Shown piece by piece: positions 39,385 to 49,461 of a stretch of DNA of 64,000 bases. A program made the translations under genes and the position numbers. Each line of letters opens with the position of its first letter. Within the stretch, counting starts at the first letter, position 1. The DNA comes from Neiella marina (GTDB lineage Bacteria > Pseudomonadota > Gammaproteobacteria > Enterobacterales > Neiellaceae). The notes under the pieces were generated by a model. The model did no database searches. It worked only from the letters and a program-made list of their open reading frames with translations, and had not been told where the DNA came from. Location: positions 286,661 through 350,660 of the forward strand of contig NZ_NGNS01000002.1 in the NCBI RefSeq assembly GCF_002165625.1. The letters run 5' to 3'.

Positions 39385-40731
39385 TCAATTTGTCGTCTTG
39401 CCGGCTGTGATCACCGTACTTTCGATTTGGCCATCTTCGAGCAAGGTTATCAATTTTTGCCCCTGTGACACTTGCTGAATACTCCGAATAACCTGCTGTT
39501 TTTCATTACGGCTGATGCTGTAGCCTCGACTTAAGGTCGCCAACGGGCTCACGACATTGAGCTTGGCGGCAAGCACTGCCAACCTATTTTGTTGTTGTTG
39601 AAGACGTTGGCTGAGCGCTGATGAGAGTCGTTTGTTTAGACTGTCTAGTTGATTGCGCTTGCGATCCAATATTAGTGATGGTCGTTGTGCGGATAATCGA
39701 TGGTGGCCGTTTAGCTGCCTACTCTTGCTATGTTCCAAGCGTTTCTGCATTGCTTGTTGCAGTTGGAAGTGCAATTCGTCAGCACGCTGGCTTTGTTGTT
39801 GGATCCTCAGGCGCGGGTGTTGTCGCTCTAGCCGTTGAGATAGTTGTGATAGCGCTAGCCGATGGATTTGTTGCTGATGACGCCAAGCATGGTTGAGCCG
39901 ATTGATCATATTATTGAAGGCTTGCAATCGATGTTCGGCATCGGAAGTAACCAACTCTGCCGCTGCTGAGGGCGTCGCTGCCCGCAGATCAGCAACCAGA
40001 TCGGCAATGCTAACGTCGACTTCATGACCGACGGCGCTAATTATTGGTAGGCGACTGTTAATGATCGCTGCAGCAACCACCTCTGTATTAAAACACCACA
40101 GATCTTCCAGGCTGCCGCCACCCCGACCAACAACCAATACATCCACTTCATTGCGTCGATTGGCGAGGGCTATTTGAACTGCGATTTGCTCTGCTGCGCC
40201 TTCACCTTGCACCGCCGTTGGATAGATCACTATCTCGACACTGGCATCACGCCTAGCCATGACGGTCAATATGTCGTGGACTGCGGCACCTGATGCTGAT
40301 GTGACGACGCCTACTTTTCGTATCGACTCTGGCAGCGTTTGCTTGCGTTCATGGTCAAACCAACCACGTTGTTGCAACGCCCGTTTCATTTGTTCAAACG
40401 CTTGCTGCAAACGTCCGATTCCTGCCGGCTGCATGGCGTCGATGACCAGTTGGTACTCACCTCGCGGAGCATACAAACCCACTTGAGCTTTCACGAGTAC
40501 CGCATCGCCGACATTAGGCTGCCAACTGAGCTGGCGGTTGCGCATTCGAAACATGGCACAACGAACCTGAGAAGATGGATCTTTTAGTGTTAGATACCAA
40601 TGACCCGATGCCGCGCGAGTCAGCTGACCGATTTCAGCTTCTAGCCAGATGGTACCGATTTGTTGACTTAACAGCTGGCTGACATGCTGATTCAGTTGAG
40701 ACACGCTAAAGATGTTGTCAGCAGATATCAT
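39385..40731 (-). CDS. xseA: Exodeoxyribonuclease VII large subunit
   Basis: Large subunit (448 residues from this start) of the ssDNA exonuclease. It has an N-terminal OB fold (IGTIWLEAEIGQLTRAASGHWYLTLKD), a catalytic core with GVVTSASGAAVHDIL and VGRGGGSLEDLW, then long Gln/Arg-rich coiled-coil helices. The start at 40731 fits the family length, but lacks a clear ribosome-binding site; in-frame ATG 40791 and TTG 40794 would add about 20 Ser/His-rich residues. Confidence 0.94.
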   Translation of the reverse strand: MISADNIFSVSQLNQHVSQLLSQQIGTIWLEAEIGQLTRAASGHWYLTLKDPSSQVRCAMFRMRNRQLSWQPNVGDAVLVKAQVGLYAPRGEYQLVIDAMQPAGIGRLQQAFEQMKRALQQRGWFDHERKQTLPESIRKVGVVTSASGAAVHDILTVMARRDASVEIVIYPTAVQGEGAAEQIAVQIALANRRNEVDVLVVGRGGGSLEDLWCFNTEVVAAAIINSRLPIISAVGHEVDVSIADLVADLRAATPSAAAELVTSDAEHRLQAFNNMINRLNHAWRHQQQIHRLALSQLSQRLERQHPRLRIQQQSQRADELHFQLQQAMQKRLEHSKSRQLNGHHRLSAQRPSLILDRKRNQLDSLNKRLSSALSQRLQQQQNRLAVLAAKLNVVSPLATLSRGYSISRNEKQQVIRSIQQVSQGQKLITLLEDGQIESTVITAGKTTN

Positions 40732-40877
40732 CGTTTTGGGACTACTCTTGCTATGGGAACAGGAAAAAACAGGTTGCTCGACATTATGCATCAAGTAAAC
40801 GAGATAGTTGTTTAAAATTGCTGCCTGAGTTTTTGCGACACTGTATATTGAGTTAATGCATTAGTTTGGAGCTGCGA

Positions 40878-42062
40878 TTGAATCAACCACAATCCGACAT
40901 GTACCTGTTGGCCAACAAGGTCGCTAACAAAGTAGGTATTCAACCTTTCCCAGACTTGCTGGAAGACCACTATCAGCGTCACTTTTTGCAAGCTGAGTTA
41001 CCAAAGATTCGTACCAGCACGCAATTTTCATTCATTATTTTTGGCGCTTTTTCAATCTACGACTGGCTTACTTTTCCCCATTTATGGGAATCTTTGTGGC
41101 CCCTTCGGCTAGCTTTTTTGCTTGTTGCTGCGGCAGTCTATTTTGTTTCTTTCTCTTTGTTATCGGCACCCTGGATTCACCGTATGATTTTTGTCACCAG
41201 CCTGTTTTGCAATGCGGTGGTGGTTGAGGTCGGTCAAGTTGTTGCCCAATCTGGAGGTTACAGCTATCAGAATGGCACTGCTGCGGTCATCTTGGGCACT
41301 TGTGTGTTTTTTCAACTGCCGCCAAGGTTGCTGGTCGTCGCGGTGGTAATGATGATTGGTAACTATTTATTGGTTATTGGGGCAGGGCCTTTACCCACTG
41401 ATGTCATTGCAACTCACTTGACTCTATTTGTGACCATTGGCGGGATCGGAGTGTATGCGGCATTTCGGCTGGAGACAGATCGCCGCCAGCAATACATCCA
41501 CAACTTAGTATTACAAGGCGAACGAGAACGCTTAACGAGCGCCCAAGCAAAGCTCGAGCAGCTTTCTATCACTGATACATTGACGGGCTTAAATAATCGC
41601 TTGTACTTCGACAAACAGATCAAATTGGATTGGCAGTCGTGCCGGCGCCATCAGCAATGGCTATCTGTGATTTTGTTGGATGTCGATCATTTTAAATCGA
41701 TCAACGATGGCTTTGGTCACCCGGTCGGTGATGCGGCACTGCAACATGTTGCCGATTTAATGAAGCAAATGGCTCAACGATCGACCGATTATGCAGTGCG
41801 CTATGGCGGTGAGGAATTCCTGCTGGTGCTGCCGGGCATTGAACCGGATGAGTTACAAGCCCACGCCGACAAGTTACGACAACGAATAGAATTAACGAGC
41901 TTGCCGGACCAGCCTTCGCTGCGTTTCACTGCTAGTTTGGGCTGTGCATCCATCAAACCAACGGCAAAACCAGCTGTTGAACGACTCATTAAAGAAGCTG
42001 ATACGGCACTTTACCAAGCCAAGAACAGTGGCCGCAATAAAGTATGTCAAGTCATTCTCTGA
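40878..42062 (+). CDS. Membrane-bound diguanylate cyclase (GGDEF)
   Basis: Makes the second messenger c-di-GMP (394 residues). The N-terminal half holds about six hydrophobic segments (residues 50-200) with no recognised sensor domain. A short coiled linker (RERLTSAQAKLEQLSITDTL) joins the GGDEF domain. The active-site motif is GGEEF, and an RSTD I-site lies five residues before it, so the enzyme should be active and product-inhibited. TTG at 40878 follows GGAG by six bases; TTG 40866 is the other candidate. It sits between xseA and guaB, which are neighbours in E. coli. Confidence 0.88.
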   Translation: MNQPQSDMYLLANKVANKVGIQPFPDLLEDHYQRHFLQAELPKIRTSTQFSFIIFGAFSIYDWLTFPHLWESLWPLRLAFLLVAAAVYFVSFSLLSAPWIHRMIFVTSLFCNAVVVEVGQVVAQSGGYSYQNGTAAVILGTCVFFQLPPRLLVVAVVMMIGNYLLVIGAGPLPTDVIATHLTLFVTIGGIGVYAAFRLETDRRQQYIHNLVLQGERERLTSAQAKLEQLSITDTLTGLNNRLYFDKQIKLDWQSCRRHQQWLSVILLDVDHFKSINDGFGHPVGDAALQHVADLMKQMAQRSTDYAVRYGGEEFLLVLPGIEPDELQAHADKLRQRIELTSLPDQPSLRFTASLGCASIKPTAKPAVERLIKEADTALYQAKNSGRNKVCQVIL

Positions 42063-42201
42063 CACCAAGATTAACGAACTCACCTTAGCGAAACTGAGCC
42101 TCAGCCTTAACTGGGGGTTGGCAAAACCCTTGTCGTAGTGCTGGCTTTACAGCTAATTGCCAAAAACAATAGTCATGGCGTGATATTCCTCAAATATTTA
42201 T

Positions 42202-42230
42202 TTGTTTCAACTCTGCCTTATCGGTAGAAT
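42202..42230 (+). promoter_or_regulatory. Likely guaB promoter
   Basis: -35 TTGTTT, 17 bases, -10 TAGAAT, ending about 48 bases before the guaB start codon. Confidence 0.5.
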
Positions 42231-42277
42231 ACGGCCGCAACCAAATGACCGTCACTTGCTAGGTTGAGAGTTGCATC

Positions 42278-43741
42278 ATGCTAAGAATTGCTAAAGAAGC
42301 ACTAACGTTTGATGACGTTTTGCTTGTCCCAGCCCATTCAGAAGTTTTACCAAATACGGCGGACCTTCGTACCCGTCTGACAAAGACCATTGATCTCAAT
42401 ATTCCGATGCTGTCTGCCGCCATGGATACGGTGACCGAAGCGCGTCTTGCGATTGCGCTTGCCCAGGAAGGTGGTATTGGCTTTATCCACAAAAATATGT
42501 CGATCGAAGCGCAAGCTGAACAAGTTCGTATTGTTAAAAAGTACGAGAGTGGCATGGTCGACGAACCAACCACTGTTGGCCCCGAACTTTCGATCGGTGA
42601 ATTGATTCACTTGCAGCAGAAGCTAGGCTTCTCAGGCTTCCCTGTAGTCAATGCTGACAATGATTTGATCGGCATTGTGACTAGCCGTGATGTTCGTTTT
42701 GAGCGCGACCTAGGTAAGCAAGTCAAAGACATCATGACGGCAAAAGACAAGCTGGTTACTGTGCATGAAAGCGCCAGCCGAGAAGACGTACAACATCTGA
42801 TGCACGAACACCGAATTGAGAAGATTTTGGTGGTCAATGATGGCTTTAAACTACGCGGTATGATCACCGTAAAAGATTTCAAAAAAGCCGAACGTAAACC
42901 GAATGCCTGTAAAGATGCTCAAGGCCGCTTGCGTGTTGGTGCAGCAGTTGGTGCCGGTGAAGGCAACGAAGAACGAGTTGCAGCGCTGGTGGAAGCCGGT
43001 GTTGATGTGTTGCTGGTGGATTCCAGCCATGGTCATTCGCAAGGCGTACTAAACCGTATTCGTGCCACCAAAGATGCTTATCCACAGGTGCAAATTATCG
43101 GTGGTAATGTTGCTACGGGCGCTGGTGCCATCGCCCTGGCTGATGCTGGCTGTGACGCAGTAAAAGTCGGAATTGGTCCAGGTTCGATTTGTACCACTCG
43201 GATCGTTACTGGTGTCGGTGTACCGCAAATTACTGCGGTTTCTGATGCCGTTGAAGCGCTCAAAGAGCGCGGTGTGCCAGTGATCGCTGATGGCGGTATT
43301 CGTTATTCTGGTGATTTGGCTAAAGCGATTGCCGCTGGCGCCTCATGCGTCATGGTGGGTTCCATGTTTGCCGGTACGGATGAAGCGCCTGGTGAAATCG
43401 AGCTATATCAAGGCCGAGCGTTCAAGAGCTATCGCGGTATGGGCTCTCTTGGAGCAATGTCAAAAGGGTCGTCTGATCGCTATTTCCAGAGTGATAATGC
43501 CGCAGACAAGCTCGTTCCTGAGGGCATTGAAGGTCGTATCCCATACAAAGGCACATTGAACGGTATTATCCACCAACAAATGGGTGGTTTACGTTCATGC
43601 ATGGGCCTGACGGGCTGTGCCACTATTGATGAGCTGCGCACCAAGGCCGAGTTTGTCAAAGTGACTAGCGCCGGTATGGGTGAATCGCACGTTCACGACG
43701 TGACCATTACTAAAGAAGCACCAAACTACCGTTTGGGCTAA
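42278..43741 (+). CDS. guaB: Inosine-5'-monophosphate dehydrogenase
   Basis: Oxidises IMP to XMP, the first committed step to GMP (487 residues). The active-site loop [17 protein letters not shown] carries the catalytic cysteine. A pair of CBS domains is inserted at about residues 93-205 ([30 protein letters not shown]). guaA follows after a hairpin. Confidence 0.98.
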   Translation: MLRIAKEALTFDDVLLVPAHSEVLPNTADLRTRLTKTIDLNIPMLSAAMDTVTEARLAIALAQEGGIGFIHKNMSIEAQAEQVRIVKKYESGMVDEPTTVGPELSIGELIHLQQKLGFSGFPVVNADNDLIGIVTSRDVRFERDLGKQVKDIMTAKDKLVTVHESASREDVQHLMHEHRIEKILVVNDGFKLRGMITVKDFKKAERKPNACKDAQGRLRVGAAVGAGEGNEERVAALVEAGVDVLLVDSSHGHSQGVLNRIRATKDAYPQVQIIGGNVATGAGAIALADAGCDAVKVGIGPGSICTTRIVTGVGVPQITAVSDAVEALKERGVPVIADGGIRYSGDLAKAIAAGASCVMVGSMFAGTDEAPGEIELYQGRAFKSYRGMGSLGAMSKGSSDRYFQSDNAADKLVPEGIEGRIPYKGTLNGIIHQQMGGLRSCMGLTGCATIDELRTKAEFVKVTSAGMGESHVHDVTITKEAPNYRLG

Positions 43742-43792
43742 ATTAATTGCTGTTTGCTGGCTTGAACTCATTATCGTCAAGCTGGCTGTGCT

Positions 43793-43836
43793 CGAGGACG
43801 ACCGCTGTTTGGAGACAGTTGCCGTCCTCGTTTTGT
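43793..43836 (+). terminator. Hairpin between guaB and guaA
   Basis: Eight-base-pair outer stem CGAGGACG/CGTCCTCG enclosing a smaller CTGT/ACAG stem, followed by TTTTGTTATTT. It could be a leaky terminator adjusting guaA relative to guaB. Confidence 0.55.
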
Positions 43837-43864
43837 TATTTCGCAAAGTGAGAATTGCAACATC

Positions 43865-45442
43865 ATGAGCAAAGACATCCACGACCATAAAATTCTGATT
43901 CTGGACTTTGGTTCCCAGTACACCCAACTTATTGCCCGCCGCATTCGTGAATTGGGTGTTTATTGTGAGCTTTGGGCGTGGGATGTGACCGAGCAGGACA
44001 TTCGCGATTTCAACCCACAAGGCATCATCTTGTCAGGTGGCCCTGAAAGTGTCACTGAAGCTGGCTCTCCGCGAGCGCCAGAGTATGTGTTCAACGCTGG
44101 TGTCCCTGTTTTGGGTGTTTGTTATGGCATGCAAACGATGGCACACCAACTCGGTGGGTCGGTACAAGGTTCTGAGCATCGTGAATTCGGTTATGCGCAA
44201 GTTGAGTTGATTGCCAAAAGCGCGCTGTTTGATGCCATCGAAGATCACGTCGGTGACAATGGCAATGCGTTGCTGGATGTCTGGATGAGCCACGGCGATA
44301 AAGTTGCCAGCATTCCAGAAGGCTTCACCACCATTGCTCAGACTTCGTCTTGCCCGTACGCCGCAATGGCCGATGAGTCACGCCATTTCTACGGTGTTCA
44401 ATTCCACCCTGAAGTAACCCATACCCGCCAAGGTATGCGTATTCTAGAGCATTTTGTTGTTCAAATTTGTCAGTGTGAGAAGCTGTGGACTTCCGCTTCA
44501 ATCATTGAAAACGCCATTGAAACCATTAAAAAGCAAGTGGGTAATGACAAGGTCATTCTTGGCTTGTCTGGCGGTGTTGATAGCTCAGTTGTTGCCATGT
44601 TGCTGCATCGCGCTATCGGTCCAAACTTGACTTGCGTTTTTGTCGATAACGGCCTGCTGCGGTTGAACGAAGGCGAACAAGTGATGGAAATGTTCGGTGA
44701 TCACTTCGGTCTCAACATTGTTCATGTCAAAGCCGAAGAACGCTTCTTAAATGCACTTGCTGGGGAAGCCGATCCAGAGGCCAAGCGTAAGAAAATCGGC
44801 CATACCTTCATTGAAGTATTCGATGAAGAGGCCGGCAAACAAACTGATGTGAAATGGTTAGCACAAGGCACCATTTACCCTGATGTGATTGAATCAGCGG
44901 CGTCGAAAACGGGTAAAGCCCATGTGATTAAGTCACACCACAATGTCGGTGGTTTGCCAGAAGACATGGAGCTCGGTTTGGTCGAGCCACTCAAAGAGCT
45001 GTTCAAGGACGAAGTCCGCAAGATCGGCCTTGAGCTAGGCTTGCCATACGACATGCTGTATCGCCACCCATTCCCTGGTCCTGGCTTAGGTGTTCGGGTG
45101 CTTGGTGAAGTGAAAAAAGAATACTGCGATCTGCTGCGCCGTGCCGATGCTATCTTCATCGAAGAGCTTCATGCAGCTGACCTGTACCACAAAGTTAGCC
45201 AAGCCTTTACTGTGTTTCTGCCGGTTCGTTCAGTTGGTGTGATGGGTGACGGCCGTAAATACGATTGGGTTGTGTCACTGCGTGCGGTGGAAACCATCGA
45301 CTTTATGACCGCTCATTGGGCACATTTGCCATATGATTTCTTGGGTAAGGTGTCAAACCGCATCATTAACGAAATCGACGGCATTTCGCGTGTGGTTTAC
45401 GATGTATCAGGCAAGCCGCCTGCTACCATCGAGTGGGAGTAA
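43865..45442 (+). CDS. guaA: GMP synthase (glutamine-hydrolysing)
   Basis: Amidates XMP to GMP (525 residues). The class I glutaminase domain has C86 ([15 protein letters not shown]) and FHPEV. The ATP-pyrophosphatase loop is [10 protein letters not shown], and the C-terminal dimerisation domain ends in PPATIEWE, as usual. Confidence 0.98.
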   Translation: MSKDIHDHKILILDFGSQYTQLIARRIRELGVYCELWAWDVTEQDIRDFNPQGIILSGGPESVTEAGSPRAPEYVFNAGVPVLGVCYGMQTMAHQLGGSVQGSEHREFGYAQVELIAKSALFDAIEDHVGDNGNALLDVWMSHGDKVASIPEGFTTIAQTSSCPYAAMADESRHFYGVQFHPEVTHTRQGMRILEHFVVQICQCEKLWTSASIIENAIETIKKQVGNDKVILGLSGGVDSSVVAMLLHRAIGPNLTCVFVDNGLLRLNEGEQVMEMFGDHFGLNIVHVKAEERFLNALAGEADPEAKRKKIGHTFIEVFDEEAGKQTDVKWLAQGTIYPDVIESAASKTGKAHVIKSHHNVGGLPEDMELGLVEPLKELFKDEVRKIGLELGLPYDMLYRHPFPGPGLGVRVLGEVKKEYCDLLRRADAIFIEELHAADLYHKVSQAFTVFLPVRSVGVMGDGRKYDWVVSLRAVETIDFMTAHWAHLPYDFLGKVSNRIINEIDGISRVVYDVSGKPPATIEWE

Positions 45443-45460
45443 TTGCGCTCGTATCAACAT

Positions 45461-45488
45461 AAAAAAGCCAGCGTTTGCTGGCTTTTTT
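45461..45488. terminator. Bidirectional terminator guaA / TerC gene
   Basis: Stem GCCAGC/GCTGGC with a GTTT loop, flanked by six A and six T, between two convergent genes. Confidence 0.92.
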
Positions 45489-45523
45489 ATTTGCTGTGGC
45501 TTGGCGTTACCAAGCGCTCATCG

Positions 45524-46285
45524 TTAGTCAGCGTTTTCTAACTTGGCTTTACGAGGATTATGAAGGCGCACCGTTTTCTGGCGTTTCTTTTTCATTCTCA
45601 GGTTGAGCATTTCGACTCCCAGTGAAAACGCCATGGCAAAGTAGATGTAACCTTTCGGAATATGCAGTTCAAACCCTTCTGCGATCAAAGTGAAGCCGAG
45701 TAACACTAAGAAGCTCAGTGCTAGCATTTTTACTGTCGGGTGATTCTCAACAAATTCAGCAATGCTGGATGCCGCCAGCATCATCACCACTACGGCGATA
45801 ACCATAGCAATAATCATCACTGGCACATGCTTGGCGATGCCGACAGCGGTGATCACAGAATCAAAACTGAAGACGATATCAATCAGTACGATTTGAATAA
45901 TGACGGCGCCAAAAGTTGCTTGTACGGCTGAGGCATGCTGCTCTTCGTCACCTTCCAGCGAATTATGGATTTCGTGAGTACTTTTGGCGAGCAGAAACAA
46001 GCCGCCACCGATCAATATCAAATCACGACCACTGATGGCATTGCCCATGATTTCAATGATTGGCGCCGTCAACCCCATTACCCAAGTAATTGATAGCAGC
46101 AACGCAATTCTGGCGAACAATGCCACTGATAAGCCAATGTAACGGGCCTTGGCTCGCATCGCTTTGGGCAACCTACCACACAGAATCGAAATAAATATAA
46201 TGTTGTCGATTCCCAGCACAACTTCCAGCAGCGTTAAGGTTCCCAGCGCAATCCAAGCTTCTGGCGAGTTCATCCATTCCATCAT
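45524..46285 (-). CDS. TerC family integral membrane protein
   Basis: Polytopic inner-membrane protein (253 residues) of the TerC/YgdQ group, some members of which export manganese or supply it to secreted enzymes. The two signature motifs are LLEVVLGIDNIIFIS near the N-terminus and IVLIDIVFSFDSVITAVG in the middle, each with membrane-embedded acidic residues. About seven hydrophobic segments are followed by a basic C-terminal tail (LRMKKKRQKTVRLH). No Mn riboswitch is evident upstream. The substrate is unproven. Confidence 0.88.
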   Translation of the reverse strand: MMEWMNSPEAWIALGTLTLLEVVLGIDNIIFISILCGRLPKAMRAKARYIGLSVALFARIALLLSITWVMGLTAPIIEIMGNAISGRDLILIGGGLFLLAKSTHEIHNSLEGDEEQHASAVQATFGAVIIQIVLIDIVFSFDSVITAVGIAKHVPVMIIAMVIAVVVMMLAASSIAEFVENHPTVKMLALSFLVLLGFTLIAEGFELHIPKGYIYFAMAFSLGVEMLNLRMKKKRQKTVRLHNPRKAKLENAD

Positions 46286-46522
46286 TCGCTTGCCGCCTCT
46301 ATTCGTTATTGTTCTTCAATGATGCTGTTGCTGTAGGCAGTATGGATTGCTTTCCGCTGTTCGCCAGTTTTGCTAATCGCAATCATCGAATAACACAATC
46401 ATTATTCATTTAAGAACAAATGCTGCATAGCTCATGTGAGCAAGCTTCGGAGCTAGGCTTTTGCAGCCTTTTCAAATAGGCTTGCAGCAGACAACTTATT
46501 CTCGAAGGATAGCGAGCAAATA

Positions 46523-46963
46523 ATGAAGGGTAGATTGAAATCGTTGGTAATGGCGGGGCTGGCAATAGTTCTATCAAGCAGTGCAATGAGCGAGGAGCCA
46601 AGCGCTGTCGATCCAAATCATCAACTGTTCGCTCGTTCAGTGATGTACCAGTCTCTTAGTGACATGTGTTGGCAGCAGAATCAACTATCACCGATCAAGA
46701 CCGCCTATCAACAATGGCTAGTGGGTCATCAATCAGATATCGAACTGGGCCGCCAAACGATCACCTCTATGGCTGCTGAGCAGGGAAGGACAATGGAGTC
46801 GGTGGTTGATGTCTTTCTCCATATGGTTGAGCAAAACTGGGGGCAGCTAGATGATGCTGGACGCGCCCAACAATGCGAAGAGTTAACTCGCTACTTATTG
46901 CAAAACTTACCGGCGACAAGAGCTATGACACCCAATACCCCGACGCCACAAATAGCTGAGTGA
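46523..46963 (+). CDS. Exported protein of unknown function
   Basis: 146 residues with a signal peptide (basic start MKGRLKSL, hydrophobic core to SSSAMSEEP). The mature part is helical and polar, with two cysteines (near residues 49 and 117) that could form one disulfide in the periplasm, and ends in a Pro/Thr-rich tail. I do not recognise a family. It sits between the divergent TerC gene and the convergent chemoreceptor gene. Confidence 0.65.
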   Translation: MKGRLKSLVMAGLAIVLSSSAMSEEPSAVDPNHQLFARSVMYQSLSDMCWQQNQLSPIKTAYQQWLVGHQSDIELGRQTITSMAAEQGRTMESVVDVFLHMVEQNWGQLDDAGRAQQCEELTRYLLQNLPATRAMTPNTPTPQIAE

Positions 46964-46992
46964 CTATGAGCTGACTGCAAGCATGAAGTGGA

Positions 46993-48597
46993 TCATAGTT
47001 TGTAAGCGTTCACTATAGCTTCGAGTTTTTCCGACAGACTAACAACCTTATCGCTAATGGCATTATCTGTCGCTGCATCTTCAGCGGATTGTTCTGCTAT
47101 TTGCCGAATGGCACCAAGATGACGATTGATTTCTTCCATCGCCTTCGTTTGCTCGTTGGCAGCTTGTGCAACTTGGGCATTTAGCTTCGATATTTCATCA
47201 CTTTGGGTTTCTATGGTCTGGAGTTGCTCAGCTAAATGTTGAATACTGCCAGACGAATCCTGTGCCGATTGGATAACTTGTTCGATGATAGTGAACACCT
47301 GATTTTTTTGCTGCCGCAACTCCTCATTAATAGCCTTTATTTCGTCGGTGGAATCATGGGTACGATTGGCCAAAGAGCGCACTTCATCTGCAACAACTGA
47401 AAAACCTCGGCCTTGCTCGCCAGCACGCGCCGCTTCAATCGCGGCATTTAACGCCAACAGGTTGGTCTGTTCGGCTATCGACGATATGACCTCGACCACG
47501 GTACTGACCTTATCACTGCGCTCTTCTAATTGTTCAAGGCTGTCGCTGGCAGAAGCAACTAACTTAGCCAACTGTTCGATCTGCTCCCGAACTCGTTGCG
47601 ATTCTTGGGCGCCACTTCGTGCTTGCTGATTGGCCGATGCAGAACGCTCTGCGGTGTACTTGGCATTTTGCAGTACTTCAGCAGAAGAGGATTCCATTTG
47701 CGTCATGGTGGTCGCGACAGAATCCGTACCTTCTTTTAATTCAACCACTGATTTTTCTGTTGATGCCGCGACGTGATGGACTTGCTCGGCGGTATCATGC
47801 AACAGGTGAGTGTGCGATGCGAGTTGCTCAACACTGTGGTGAAATTGCTTCAATAATTGCTCGATAGAGCGATAAACCTGACCAATTTCATCTGAATGCT
47901 GATTTCTCAACTCAATCGATAGATCAGACTGATGGGAAATCAGAGCCAGCTTTTTGCGAAGATCGTTTAGTCTCGCAACGACGGTCCGCCTGAAAACCAA
48001 TGCCAGCGCAGCAATGCCTATTACGAATACCACGGCTAACAAGCCTGCTTGTTGCCAAAGGGCTTGATAGATTCTTTGTTCGGCATCGGCCAGAGAGTAG
48101 TGAATTCGCACGGCGCCACCTATTTCCCCTTCGGTACTTGTCGCATGGCACATTAGACAATCAATGCCATCATGGTTGGACGTCATCACGATAGGAGTCA
48201 GGATGGTGAGTAAGGGCTCGCTTGCTGAAGAGCTGAATTGTTCAATCGCTTCACCATTGAGCGCGCGGCGGCTCAATTCATCATCCGTGGTCGCTTGCTT
48301 GCTGCTGCCAAACATCGCGGTCACCGATTGTCCTCGAATGATCTCAAGTTGCTCCACATTGGCTTGCGATAGCATCTTTTGATGGAGCAAGGGTTGTTGT
48401 GTCATCGCGCCAGAGAGCATCAGGGTGTTGACCGACTCAAAATAACTACTGGCTAATGCGGTTGCTTGATTCGAAGCCATTTGACGAACCAAGTTACGTT
48501 CGTGCTGATAGGTAAATGACAGTGTCATCAGCAGTAGCGTGAGGCCGACCAATGACATGGTCAGATAAAGCTTGGCTGCGATGGAGAGTTGCTTCAT
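46993..48597 (-). CDS. Methyl-accepting chemotaxis protein with periplasmic haem-c motif
   Basis: Chemoreceptor (534 residues). Membrane helices lie at about residues 9-29 and 181-203, enclosing a periplasmic domain of about 150 residues. That domain contains CLMCH (C147, C150, H151), the covalent haem c attachment motif, close to the membrane-proximal end. A HAMP linker follows (about 204-256), then the signalling hairpin, with the highly conserved tip [20 protein letters not shown]. Redox, oxygen or nitric oxide sensing is the likely role, inferred from other CxxCH chemoreceptors. No MCP partner gene is adjacent. Confidence 0.9.
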   Translation of the reverse strand: MKQLSIAAKLYLTMSLVGLTLLLMTLSFTYQHERNLVRQMASNQATALASSYFESVNTLMLSGAMTQQPLLHQKMLSQANVEQLEIIRGQSVTAMFGSSKQATTDDELSRRALNGEAIEQFSSSASEPLLTILTPIVMTSNHDGIDCLMCHATSTEGEIGGAVRIHYSLADAEQRIYQALWQQAGLLAVVFVIGIAALALVFRRTVVARLNDLRKKLALISHQSDLSIELRNQHSDEIGQVYRSIEQLLKQFHHSVEQLASHTHLLHDTAEQVHHVAASTEKSVVELKEGTDSVATTMTQMESSSAEVLQNAKYTAERSASANQQARSGAQESQRVREQIEQLAKLVASASDSLEQLEERSDKVSTVVEVISSIAEQTNLLALNAAIEAARAGEQGRGFSVVADEVRSLANRTHDSTDEIKAINEELRQQKNQVFTIIEQVIQSAQDSSGSIQHLAEQLQTIETQSDEISKLNAQVAQAANEQTKAMEEINRHLGAIRQIAEQSAEDAATDNAISDKVVSLSEKLEAIVNAYKL

Positions 48598-48644
48598 TAG
48601 CAGATAACAATCAGTGACGAGTGTTGCAAAAACTATAATCTCAA

Positions 48645-48676
48645 ATGCCAGTATCGGTGGTGTCAGATACCGGCAT
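48645..48676. repeat. Imperfect inverted repeat upstream of the chemoreceptor
   Basis: Arms ATGCCAGTATC and GATACCGGCAT pair at all but one position and flank 10 bases. It lies between the divergent chemoreceptor and tadA genes and could be an operator; no known motif is recognised. Confidence 0.4.
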
Positions 48677-48783
48677 TGTTATAACAGTCACACTTAATCT
48701 GTGGTTATTAGGTGTATCGCTGTCCTAGGGGGAGCTAGAGTTTTGTGGTTCAATAGCGAGCGCAAATTGTTTCGGAGAAAACT

Positions 48784-49281
48784 GTGGATCAAAAGTGGAT
48801 GCAACGTGCTATCGAATTGGCCGAGCAAGCAGAGCAGCTTGGCGAAGTGCCAGTTGGTGCGGTATTGGTTGATGAAAACGGTGAATTGCTTGCTGAAGGA
48901 TATAACCAAAGTATTTGTGGCCACGACCCAACCGCTCACGCTGAGATCATGGCTTTGCGCCAAGCCGGTGAGCGGATCAATAACTATCGCCTGACAAACA
49001 CCACGCTATATGTGACGTTGGAGCCTTGCCCAATGTGCGCAGGCGCCATGGTACATGCTCGAGTCGGCCGGCTTGTTTACGGTGCTTCCGATCCGCGCAC
49101 GGGCGCTGCGGGTTCAGTGTTTCAATTACTGCAATCGGCACAGCTCAATCATCAAGTTGAAGTGGTTGGCGGGGTCGAGCAAGAGCGTTGCGCCGAGCAG
49201 TTGCGGCGCTTTTTCCGAAACAAACGAGAGCAACAAAAGGCGCTGAAAAAAGCGCGCCAGCAGTCAGAGTCTGCCGACTAA
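48784..49281 (+). CDS. tadA: tRNA-specific adenosine deaminase
   Basis: Deaminates wobble adenosine to inosine in tRNA-Arg(ACG) (165 residues). The zinc/catalytic motifs are HAE (H52, E54) and PCPMC (C82, C85). GTG start with GGAG seven bases upstream. tadA-mltF-purL neighbourhood is as in E. coli. Confidence 0.96.
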   Translation: MDQKWMQRAIELAEQAEQLGEVPVGAVLVDENGELLAEGYNQSICGHDPTAHAEIMALRQAGERINNYRLTNTTLYVTLEPCPMCAGAMVHARVGRLVYGASDPRTGAAGSVFQLLQSAQLNHQVEVVGGVEQERCAEQLRRFFRNKREQQKALKKARQQSESAD

Positions 49282-49461
49282 TTGTCGGCTAAAAACATTG
49301 TATGTTGCTTGCGCAAGCGCGCATAAATATTGCGCTTGGTTCGTTTTACTTGCATGAATCGTCTTAAGTTTTGGCTTCTGGTGCGAGTTTTACGCATTGG
49401 TTTCAACCTCATTTTCAGTTCTCCGCCATTACACTTGCCAATTATTACAATTCGATGAACG

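Noticed and set aside
46286..46520. Manganese (yybP-ykoY) riboswitch before the TerC gene
   Set aside because: TerC-type genes often have one, but I could not find the conserved paired loops here.
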